A stretch of DNA of 64,000 nt from Cornus controversa (lineage: Eukaryota > Streptophyta > Magnoliopsida > Cornales > Cornaceae), in assembly GCA_026545225.1 (NCBI GenBank), contig CM048852.1, positions 8,790,501-8,854,500 of the forward strand. Direction: 5' to 3'. Below, piece by piece: positions 13,501-25,500 of the stretch. Under the pieces are notes generated by a model, which was given only the letters and a program-made list of their open reading frames with translations, did no database searches and was not told the DNA's origin. The position numbers were made by a program, and so were the translations under genes. Numbering within the stretch: the stretch's first letter is position 1; every line of letters starts with the position of its first letter.

Positions 13501-16500
13501 GACGTGGTCTGGGACCATCTGGGTGAGTAGACGTACAAACCCAGCCACATGTGCGAGCTTCCTTAGTCCGGGACTATACGATGCGCACCACTTGTTGGCT
13601 AAGCATGCCATCTATTTGAGGGGAGTCCAAGTCTCATGTGAGGTTATGTTAAGCTAATCTAGACGATTAGCTTAATAAGGAATTGTTGAGAATACGGTTC
13701 CTGTGTGTGAAAGAAATTGTGGATATGATAATTAACTAGAGTTTAATTATCATAAGAAAAATTTGTGAATCTAATCAACAAAGATTGTTGTACGAGTCCT
13801 TATATATTGGAATTTAAGGCAAGGTCAATTTGTTGAGCAATGATAGTGTTTTGCAGTTCTTGCTGAGCTTGTTGAGCTCACCCCATTGTATTTTCAGGTA
13901 CCGAGTGAATGAAGGCGCAGTACAGGACGGTGGAGGCCATTTACATAGAAATCTCTTTTAGCATGTAATTATTTCTTTTGTTGTACATAGCTGATACTCA
14001 AGATGAGGGATGAGGTCTCTAAATGAAGTTTTTGTAATAGATGATCTAAATGATCATACTTGGATTGTAATATGTAAATTTTTGGATTAATGTATGGTAA
14101 GAATGACGATGTTTTTCAAGTCGAGCACCAATTTCAAGTACTGGACTAGAGTTTCTGGTATTTAAATTTGGGGGCGTGACAGGTGTGCTTGGCGGTTGTA
14201 AAGGTTTTTGTTCTCGCCTGGTTAAAGAGAACTGAATAGTGGAGAGCTAGTGAAATCTTGAGGGAAGAAGTCTCTCAAGTCGTGGACGTAGGGAAGAGGG
14301 CCCGAACCGCGAAAAAATCCTTCTTTTGTGTTTGCATTTCTCCTTCCTTATCTCTTTACTTTATATATGCTTGTATTTACATTACTTTATTTGTTGCATA
14401 CTCTGTTAGCTCACTGTTAGCACTTCAAGCCTTAGAGATAGGATAGTTAGCACACTCTTGGCACTCCTAGTCTAAAAAGCACGGACACTTCACCGAGGGT
14501 GTCGTACCCATGTTAGACACTCCTCGGACACGTGTCGAACACTTCATAGAAGTGTTTTGACATTTTTCTTTTTAGGACACTTCCCAGACACTCCTTGAAC
14601 ACTCATTGGACACTTTTCGAACACGTGTCAGACACTTCATAACAATGATAGCAATGATGTATATTCAAGTATTTTGTAAGGAAATTATATGCGACTATGT
14701 TATGATTAAAACTCTAAGCTAAATATATGTAGATGACTAAATAAGTCTGATTCTTTAATCTATTTGTCCATTTTTGTTTATAAGTTTGTTTGGTTTTTAA
14801 TTACTTGATGATGAATTGAAGTATTTCTATAATGTAGTCTTTTTTTGTTGAATAATTAATATATATTATAATATTATTTTATAGTCGTGTCCGTGTCCTG
14901 TTTTTTTGGAATTTCCCATATCATTGTGTTCGTGTCGTGTCATACCTGTGTTCCGTGTCCGTGCTTCCTAACTCCTAGTATTTTGGAGAAAAGTGCAAAC
15001 CAAGCACTGCTTGCCAAAAGACTCAATTCACTTCTCCCCCCCCCCCCCCCCCCCCCCAGTCATTGTCTAGGCAACACTTGATTTTTTTAAGGAGAAATGA
15101 GCAATTTGCACCCTATTTATTTATTTTTTTATAAGTATTTTATTTTTATTGTTTGCTTAGGGAGCAACTAAAAGTTGCTAGTTTAGGGGGGCAAGAGAGA
15201 GAGTGCTTGTGATTTTTTTGAGGAGAAATGACCAATTTTTGCCCACTATTTATTTATTTTATTTTATTGCTTAGGTTTTTTTTTTTTTTTGACAATTTTG
15301 TGATTTGAAAAATGAAAAGAAAAGATAAGGTTGGCCATCGGGCAACAACTATATGATTGTTGGAAAACGATTAAACTAGCTTCTTTCCAATGGTTCATAT
15401 TGGCATTGCTTTTTTTTTCCCTTTTCACTTTTACGAGCATGGTAAGCCAGGAGAACATGCCCTAAATGCAGGCTTAAATAAGGCTTTGTGGGAAAAAGTG
15501 CCAGATTCACAAGTTGGGCTGTAGACCTAAGACCAATTCAAAAGCCCAGCCGACCACCTTAGTGGGTTGAGCCGTACTCATGCCAAGTCGTTATCCTTAA
15601 GCTTTTTTAGTGATTTCTACATAAAACTTTCTTTTAGCATGGAAGTGAAGAAGAATAACTGAGAAAAATCAAATCAAAGGTTTTTATAATTGTTAGAGAG
15701 TTTGTTCCTTTGTTATTTCTCTTATTCATTAAGGGCACTTTTGTACTTTATAATCATTAAGGGTACTTTTGTACTTTGCCCACATATATATATTGGGTGA
15801 GAAGTGTGGGGAAACCCTAACTTCAGCTTTCTCATTTTCCCCTAGCAGACTTCTCTCTCTCTGTTCTTCCTCCTCTCCTCTACTTCTACAAACACTTTGT
15901 TACTTCAAATTTAACTTGGTATCAGAGCAAGGATCAAGCCTAGAACTCATTTATATTCAGTTAGCCAACAGCAGGAAGGTTGACATCAGCGTCAGTAGGC
16001 TGACGTCAAGCTGACATCATGCTGAAGTCAGCCGATACAGGTTGAGGACTACCAGATCTAGCTCGCCTGAATTTTCTGGTATGCATGGTGTTATTCCTGC
16101 TGTGTTCTGATGGTTTTTTTTTAGGGTTCTTTTACATTTTTTGAAACATTTTTTTGGAATTTTGGCCTATATTTCTAGATCTAGATATTGGAGCCTTTTT
16201 TTAAGTAGTTGTTTTTTTGCTGGAAAATCTGCGATTAAGTATTTTACAGGCCATTAGTACTGTTTCAGTCAGTTTTATTGCTGAAATTTGCTGCAATCTG
16301 CTTCTTACACCTTGTTTGGGCTCTTGGGATGCTGAGATTTTTCTTGGGCTATTGTTGTTGCTGGAAAATCTGCGATTAAGCTCATTTCTGGATATCTAAT
16401 TTGTTCAGTTTCAATTCTTCTTTGTTCATATATTACCGATGGCAGAAGCTAAGTCAAAACCCATTAAGGATGACGAGATGCCTAAGTCGATTACCTCGCA

Positions 16501-19500
16501 AAAATTGAATGGAAATAACTATCTATCTTGGGCTCATGCAATTCAGGTTTTTCTGCATGGGCGAAGGAAATTGAAATATTTGACTGAAAAGCCTCCTTCT
16601 GACGAGAAGGAAATTAAAGATTGGGTATGTGAGGATAGTGTTGTTATGGGATGGCTATGGCACAGTACGGAAAACCATTATCGGAATACTATAGTACATT
16701 GAAAATTTTGTGGGATCTACTACTTCAACATCTACCAATTACTACTGATCTAGAGCAACAGAAGAGGCACTGGGAGGAGTTTATGATTGCTTCATTATTG
16801 TCCGGTTTAGATACAGACTTTCGTGGCTTCAAAGATCAGATTCTTGCTAGCGAGAAATTACCTACAACTGCAAATGCTTATTCTCGTCTATTACGATCAT
16901 CTTTGGGGCACCACTCCTCTGTACCTCCTATAGAGTCTTCTGCATTAATCTCTCATAGTGGCGGTCATGGTAGTTCTCGTGGCAGCCGTGGTGGTCGTGG
17001 TTTTCGTGGTAGTTTCCGTGGTGGTGGCCGTTCTAGCGGACGAGGTGACAAAAAGTGTAATCATTGTGGTGGTACAAATCACACTGAACCTTATTGTTGG
17101 GTAAAATATGGCAAACCAGAGCACGCACATCAAGTTAGAGATGGTACTTCAGAACCATAACAACCTAGTACTACATCTGGACAGGCGACTTCGGATTCTG
17201 GCTCTCGTGATACGTTCACCACTCAACTTAGCGAGCTTCTTCAGACATTGAAATCTACTCTCCCATTGACATCAACTACTACATTAGCCAACTCAGGTAA
17301 TATTGCATGTGTGGCCCAATCTTCTCTGTCCTGGGTCATTGACTCCGGAGTTAGTTCCCATATGTCTGGTATATCCTCTCTCTTTTCTGATCCAAAATCA
17401 GTTAAAACACCATATTTTTTTAGCTGATGGTTCTTCTCGTCCTGTCTATGGGAAAGGTATCCTTCACCCTACCAAGACAATGTCCTTATCTTCCAGTCTC
17501 TATGTTCCTCATTTTCCTTTTAATCTGCCTTCTGTAAGTCAATTAACTAAAACATTACACAGTTCTATAACCTTTTCTCCCAATTCGTGTATTTTACAGG
17601 ACCTCAGGATGAAGAAGATGATTGGTTCGAGGCATGAGAAGGATGGGTTATATTATCTCGATCCTAGTGAACCTCCTTCTGCCTTTTCATCAGCTTTGAC
17701 TGCTACTGCTACAATCTCGCCACTTCAATGGCATTTTCATTTGGGTCACCCATCGTTGGCAAGGTTACGATTAGCTATTCCTACATTAAGTCATGTGTCG
17801 TCTTAGAATGTGAAGCTTGTCAGTTGGGCATGCATCACCATAGTTCTTTTCCTAGTCGTAGTCATAGTCATCAAACTGAATCATTTGATGTAGTCCAAAC
17901 GGACATTAAAGGTCCTTCTCGAACCCTTAGTTTGAATGGATTTCATTATTTTGTTATATTTGTTGATGACTATTCTCAAATGACATGGTTATTTTTTATG
18001 AAAGAGAGATCGGAGTTACCTCGTATTATTGCTAAATTCTATAATGAAATTTTCATTCAATTTGGTAAACGCATTAAAATTCTTCGATCTGACAATGCAT
18101 TACAATATACACAATCTATCATGGATTCCTTTTGTGCTGAACGTGGTATTATTCTCCAAACTAGTTGTGCTCACACTTCGCAACAGAATGGTGTTGCTGA
18201 ACGAAAACACCGCCATTTGTTGGATGTTGCACGTACATTGTTATTGTATATGTATGTCCCCAAACAGTTTTGGACCAATGCAGTTCTTACTGCTTGTCAT
18301 CTAATTAATCGTGTGCCCTCTACTGTTCTAAATAATCAGTCTCCTTTCTCTCTTTTATATTCTAATTGCTCTCCTTTTCAACTTATTCCTCGTGTCGCAT
18401 TTGTTCATATTCTAGATCCGGGCCATGACAAACTGTCCCCTCGTGCCCGTAAATGTGTTTTTCTTGGATATTCCCACACTCAGAAAGGGTATCGTTGTTA
18501 CAATCCTGCGTCTAGGCGTTACTTTGTGAGTGCTGATGTTATCTTTTTTGAGTCCACTGCTTTCTTTTCCTTGTCTGGTCAAAATTTGTCTTCAGATCTG
18601 CTATCTGAGGGGGAGCCTTCCTTATCTTTACCTACTCTTCCAATGCCATTAACTTCACCTTCTAGTTCTCATCCATCTTCTAATCCTCCCTTGCAGGTTT
18701 ACCAATGGTCACGATCTCGGCCTGTTGTTCCTCATGGCCCGGACATGTCATCTTCTCAACCAAAGGTTCTTCTTCCTCATCCACTTCTGCCACTAATGAT
18801 TTACCAATTGCATTACGTCGAGGTAAACGTACTTGTACACAACATCCCATTGCTAATTTTGTTTCTTATGATCGTGTTTCCTCCTCCTTGTAGTTTTTTG
18901 CCTTTACCTTGTCCTCTGTTTCTTCTCCTTCATCATATCAATAGGCCTTATCTATGTCTGGATGGAAACATGCTATAGATGAGGAAATGAGTGCTCTTCA
19001 CAACAATCAGACTTGGGAACTTACTGTTCTCCCTTCTGGGAAACGGACTGTCGGTTGTCATTGGGTTTACACTATTAAGTATCTTCCTGATGGTTCTGTT
19101 GAGCATCTTAGGGCACGTTTGGTTGCCAAATGATACACACAAAAATATGGGTTTGATTACTTCGAGACTTTCTCTCCTGTAGCCCATCTTAACTCGGTAC
19201 GAATTATTCTGTCAGTGGCTATTTGTTGTTCTTGGCCTTTATATCAGCTTGATATAAAGAATGCATTTCTTCATAGGGATTTAAAGGAGGAAGTTTAAAT
19301 GGATCAACCACCTAGTTATGTTGTTGTTGGTAGTGAGCATCTTGTTTGTCACCTGGGAAAGGCTCTATACGGCCTGAAACAGTCTCCCTGTGCTTGGTTT
19401 GATAGATTTAGTGCTATGGTAATTAAGTTTGGCTTTTAGCGTTCTACTTCTGATCATTCTGTTTTTGTTCGTCATTCTTCTTGTGGTACTATTGTCTTGA

Positions 19501-22500
19501 TTGTTTATGTTGATGATATTATTATATTTGGGAGCTATTCAGTAGGTATTGTAGTGTTGAAAAGACACTTGGGTCACCACTTCCATACTAAAGACTTGGG
19601 TGCTCGTCGGTATTTCCTAGGAATTAAAGTCGCTCGCTCTCGTCAGGGCATCTCATTGTCTCAACGAAAATATGTTCTTGACCTTCTTTCTGATACAGGA
19701 CTTTTAGGTCTTCGATCTGTTGATACTCCTATGGATTCAATGGTCAAACTAGATGGTGAACATGAGAATTTGTTTACCGATGTTGGCCGCTACCGCCGCC
19801 TAGTTGGCAAACTAATCTATTTAACTGTTACTCATCCTAATATTACTTATGCGGTTGGCGTAGGTAGTCAGTATATGCATACTCTTCGTGAACCTCACTT
19901 TGAAGTTGTTTGTCGTATTCTGCATTATCTCAAGGGTGCGCCTGGAAAAGGCCTATTATATACAGCATCTTCTTCCTTATCTGTAACTGGTTTTAGTGAT
20001 GCCGACTGGGCCGGCAATCATTCTAATAGGCAGTCTACATCTTGCACTTTTGTTGGAGGTAATCTTGTTACTTGGCGCAGTAAGAAGCAAATTGTCGTTG
20101 CTCGCTTTAGTGTCGAGGCTGAATATCGTGCTATGGTTCACACTGCCTCCGAGATGTTATGGGTTCGCCCTCTTCTTCATGAGATGGGTTTTAACGTTCG
20201 TACTCCTATGTCGATGCATTGTGATAATCAGACCGCTATTTTTATTGCCAGCAATCCGGTTTTTCACTAGCAGACCAAGCATATCGAGGTGGATTGTCAT
20301 TTTATTAATTTATTCGGGATCTGCTGATGCAAAAGCAGATTGTTACTTCCTATATTTGCTCTGAAGACCAGCTCGGTGATGTTCTTACAAAGCCGCTCGC
20401 TCGTCCTGCTTTTCAGCTCATTTGTTCCAAGTTGAGCATGTTTAATCTATATGCTCCAGCTTGAGGGGGAGTGTTAGAGAGTTTGTTCCTTTGTTATTTC
20501 TCTTATTCATTAAGGGCACTTTTGTGCTTTGTATTCATTAAGGGTACTTTTGTACTTTGTCCACATATATATATTGGGTGAGAAAGTGTGGGGAAACCCT
20601 AACTTCAGCTTTCTCATTTTCTCCCAGCTGACTTCTCTCTTTCTCCTCTTCTTCCTCCTCTCCTCTACTTCTACAAACACTTTGTTACTTCAAATTTAAC
20701 TATAATATTGTAAAAACTTTGACCAAATTAAAAAAACAAAAGATACAAGGCATATTAAAGAGGCGTGTAAGAGAGTATCATATAATAGAGAAGTCATCAA
20801 ATTATGTGCAAATATATATAGAAATCTATGTTCATGCAAAAAGAACAAATACACATGTGATGTCCCTTGTAGTGACTCTCTCCAAACAACAATGTTTATA
20901 ATTATTTATCGGAAATAAAGGAATGTTTATAAATATATAATAATAGAATATTATATTTAGTTTTCAAGAAATAAAGTCTGCCCTATAAAATGTAATTTTT
21001 ATGTTTATATAAAAATAGATTTGTTGCGTCAGAATTTCCATGTCAAGTTGTGTCACATCAGTTCTGTATCCCTGTCCATGCGCTATTGTCTAAATTGTAT
21101 ATACGTCTTCAACCATATACATGGCCCATGCATCAACATATATACATTTAGAGAAAAATTTAAAAGGGTGAAAAGACACACCTGCCCATGGATCCTTCAC
21201 AGAATACAAAGAATGAACCGCACTTGCTTAGAGACACGCCATTGGGAAATTGGAGATTTCGAACAAGGACGGTGGTTTCCTTTGTATGTGGATTGTATTT
21301 CAGAAGCCTCCCACTATCTTCTGCAGAGAAAACTAGCTGCAAGAAGTTCCTGAAAATAAATACTTGGTGAGAATTAAGGATTTGCAGTAATATACTTAGA
21401 AATGCAGCATAAACACTAAGAAGTTCTCCATAGCAAGATGAGGATCATTTAAGGGACTGACGATATAAGGCCTGCTCCCAGCACTATGCCAGTATCAACT
21501 TGAAGCCAACTAGATCAAATAATTGATTTTGATGGATCAATCCAAAATTATAACATAAAGCTTATCTTGAAAGGCTATGGTTACTTCTGTGATGAAGATT
21601 GCGGAACTGATAGCATGGTGAGAAGCTTGGAATCTGGGAATTATTTAGTGCCTGAAATAGTTTGAAACCTGGCAATAATAGGTAATATCATTTGGAAAAA
21701 AGTTGACTGGTCATAGCAACATTTTTGGTCACTTTATTGCAAATTTAGATTAAAGAAAATTTTCAAGAATGGATATAAGTAAAGGGAATGGAGCACGTCT
21801 GGAAGTTTTATATTCTGTTTCCTTTCTTTTGGTGTTCTTTTGGGAGCTGGTACACTTTAGATTAGCAAAGAATTATTACAAACACCACGAACATATGCAT
21901 CCAGCTTTTGGCCTACCTCATGCATTAAAATCTCATATATTCAAAGAAACAAAAGGTCATAAATTTAGAAACCCTGCATCAGATTCAGTGCAAAGGCACT
22001 ACTGTCGTTTGTATCTGTATACTGTTTCATGCATTAATGTCATGTGGCTATTATCTTCTTCCAATTAAGGGTTTTCTTGTAATAAATTTGGAAGATCTAG
22101 GCCAATCACGCTCATAAGTACCAACTAGAACAATTTAGGAAACGCATTATATGCATTTAAGACGAAACAGTATTAAAAACCCACCTCCTTTGGTATTTGG
22201 TGCTGCTATCAGTAAAATAAATATATCCATCATCATCAATGTCCAGATCGTTTGTGAACTGCAGTGGAATCCCTTCTGCCTCAGTTGCTAGTGATGTCGC
22301 TAGTCCACCTTCAGGTCCAACTTTCATCAACCCAAAATATGCATCTGCAATGTATAAATCACCTGTTTTCTTGTCAAAGCGAAGCCCCAACGGCCTTCCA
22401 CATATGTGCTCATTCTGCATATAGCTCAAAGGCGATGGTTTTGGGTCACATAATTCTGACCTGATTTCCAAATCATATGGAAAAATAAATAATTTCAGAG

Positions 22501-25500
22501 AAATCTATGAAAACTTTGCCAGGAAAAACTAACAAGAACACAAAAAGACTCAAGTCCCTTCCTCTTTAAATGGAAAGTAATTTCATACAGTGATCCAGAA
22601 TTTGGTTGATTTTTCAAATCAAATGCCAGTTCAAATAATTTTTTATTGAGATTTAACCAAACAATAAGTACTACTGAAAAAATTAAATTCATCATATATA
22701 TAACAAACTTCCAAAACAAGCCCTGCTGCGAGTGGGAACGATAATCTAAGAACTGATTACTGGTTCCCACAAAAATGGTATTGTAATTATTTTTTATTTG
22801 GATAAGTATTCATTAAAGGGCGCCCAAAAGGGGGGTGCAGCCCAGAACAGCTACACAAAAACTATAGCCTCAAGCTATCCACAAAAGACAAGAATCTCCA
22901 CAGATTTACAATTAGAGCCCTGAACCCAAAAGAATAGAGAACTAAGAACAGAATATCTGAACACCCCCCAAGAAGTCTCCTCCCCATCAAAGGATCTTCT
23001 ATTCCTCTCCTTCCAAATAGCCCCCACAAACCCGACAACCACCCCAAGCATCAATGAAGCTCAATGCAGACGCTGACATGACCCATTGGATCCCAAATAT
23101 GGTGCACAACATATCCCAACCATCCCTGGCTCTAGGGCAAGGAAGAAGGAGATGATCAACTGACTCCTCGTCCCCCTTACACGTGCAGGCTGCAGCATCA
23201 ATCGACAATAATGACGACGTCTTCTCAAATTGTTAATAGTCAAGTTCCTCCCCAAAGCAGCTGACCAAGCAAAAAAGTCCACCTTCAGAGGAGCTTTCAA
23301 CCGCCAGATTTCTTTCCATGGAAAGGACATCCCCTGAGCATCATCAACCGGCAATAGAACGAACAGACCTCAAATCTCCCATAACTCTAACTCATGTCAA
23401 AGACTCTTTCCATACATCCTCATGCCCCTGAGCTTCATTGATTGGTTATCTACTATGGAAAGAGTCTTTGACATGAGGATGTACCCAAAGACAAAAAGGT
23501 GAAATTGGTCGCAGTGAAATTAAGGGAAAGAGCATCAGCTTGGTGGGATTAGTTCGTTATGACACGACAAAGACAAGGAAAGCCCAAGATTGTTGATTGG
23601 GAAAAGATGAGAAAGAAGCTAAGGGAGACTTTTCTTCCTTACAACTATACCCTGTCAATGTTTCAAAGGCCGCAAAATTGTCGACAAGGAAGCAAGAGTG
23701 TTGACAAATACACTGAGGAATACTTTGAACTTGTTCTCAGGAATGAGTTAAATGAAAGTGAGGAACAGAAGGTTGCACGTATATAGGGGGATTACATTTT
23801 AACTTGCAAGATATATTGAACTAGCAAGATATTTGAAATGTTTCTCAAGCTTATCAACGTGCCAAAGCCGCAGAAATTCAGCAAGCTAGAGGGACACATA
23901 GAGCACCAAATAATCAGGTTAATTCTAATCGGGCTACTAATTCTAAGGGGCAATTTCATGGGACCATTGCTAGCAATCGACCAACAACAACAGTGCCTCA
24001 AAGTGACAGCAATACAGCCACTCAATCACAGCAAGGTGGTGGAGCATCTGTTGCTAAACCACAGCCTAGCGGGGCAGAGTTAAATGCTTCAAATGTGGAG
24101 CACCAGGACACAAGTCGGCTGAATGTCGAAAAGCAAACAACCTTGAAGGAAAACAGCTTCTCATTGAAGAATGTGGAGAAAAAGAACAGTCACAAGAAGA
24201 AGATGAATCTATTTATGATGACGATGACGAGGATGTTGTTGTTAGAGGAGATATAGGGTTTTCTCTTGTGATGCGAAAGGCCTTCATAGCACCACGACAC
24301 GAAGATCTTGAGGATTGGCAGTGACATAATATTTTTCAAACCACTTGTACCATTGGTGGTTGTTATGTTGTGGCCCCGTCTTGACTCGGGCCGCACCTCG
24401 AAAAATGGGCTTTGTGTGGCCTTAAGCCACTGGTGTCTAGGGGCAGCGCCCCGGGAAAAATTTTATGACCCGTTTTTCACTTACGGGTTTTGGACCCGGA
24501 TTAGGACTCTCTTATAGCCCAATATATAAGAGCATCTAAGGGTTTGAAGCGTGTAATGAGAGAAAACACTAAAAATGCAGAAAGAGAGTGGGAGAGCGAG
24601 AGCTAGGATTTAGGGTTGAAACTTGTAATCTCCTGATTTTCACATAGTGAAATCTTTCGCCGGATCTTCGCCGTGGGCATAGGCACATCACCGAACCACG
24701 TAAATTCTTGTGTTCTGTGTTGTGCTTGTTTCGTTTTGTGTCGTATTTCGTGATTGTGCTTGGTTGTGACAGTTTTTCACAACAAATTGGTATTAGAGTT
24801 TTCGGTTCTAAGCTGGGATGTCGACCAAGTTTATGAAAATCGAGAAGTTTAACAGCATGAACGACTTCAACCTGTGGCGTGTTAAGATGCAGGCCCTGTT
24901 GGTTCAACAAGGGAGATCCAAGGCGCTGAAGGGAAAGGATGCACTGCCAGAAAAGTGGAAGGACGATGAAAAAGATGAGGCTATGAAGAAAGCACACAGT
25001 GTGATTCTATCGTATTTGAGTAACGAGGTTTTGCGAGAAGTTTCTGGAGAGACTACGGCGAATGGGCTATGGAGCAAGTTGGAATCACGTTATATGATGA
25101 AGTCTCTTGTGAATCGCTTGTACCTAAAGAAGCGGTTGTTCACTCTTCAGATGCAGGAAGGTTCGTCTCTGAAAGACCATCTTGACAAGGTTAATGCTGT
25201 CGTCATGGATTTAAAGAATATTGATGTTAAAATAGAAGATGAGGATCAAGCTATTATTCTATTGTGTTCTCTACCACCCTCGTACAAGAACTTTGTCGAT
25301 ACAATGATGTATGGCAGAACTAATTTGTCCATAGAAGATGTGAAGGCATCTTTGAATTCTAAGGAGTTGTAGAGAAGGACGTTTGAGGGCAATACAGAAA
25401 GTTCAGCAGAGGGCTTGGTTGTTAGAGGGAGAACAAATCAGAAGGGAGGGTCTGGCAGCAGAGGTCGTTCTAAGTCTAAGAACAAATCGAAGGTGCTAAA

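Larger units (their letters stand above)
11490..14181 (+). mobile_element. gypsy (Tekay/Del-type) LTR fragment, plus orientation
   Basis: A long LTR-like block ends GGGGGCGTGACA at 14181, the same terminus as the Tekay LTR ending at 48812. It carries the GGGACC..GTGCACTACCC and TTGTTGAGCTCACCCC segments typical of these long LTRs. Its 5' end is missing, with homology to the opposing arm beginning inside the (TA)n tract near 11490. No internal coding region is attached. Confidence 0.65.
15691..20701 (+). mobile_element. full-length Ty1/copia element (RE1-like) with LTRs and target duplication
   Basis: Two LTRs (15691-15916 and 20472-20701) share TGTTAGAGAGTTTG starts and flank gag, protease, integrase, reverse transcriptase and RNase H in copia order. 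The element is flanked by ATAAT (15686-15690 and 20702-20706). The LTRs differ by roughly eight or nine substitutions and small indels over ~226 bp by eye, so the insertion is not recent. Stops and frame shifts in gag, RT and RNase H make it defective. It lies in SSL intron 3 on the strand opposite to the gene. Confidence 0.95.

Noticed and set aside
16945..17133. Thr-rich minus-strand frame
   Set aside because: Shadow of the Gly/Arg-rich stretch of copia gag on the other strand.
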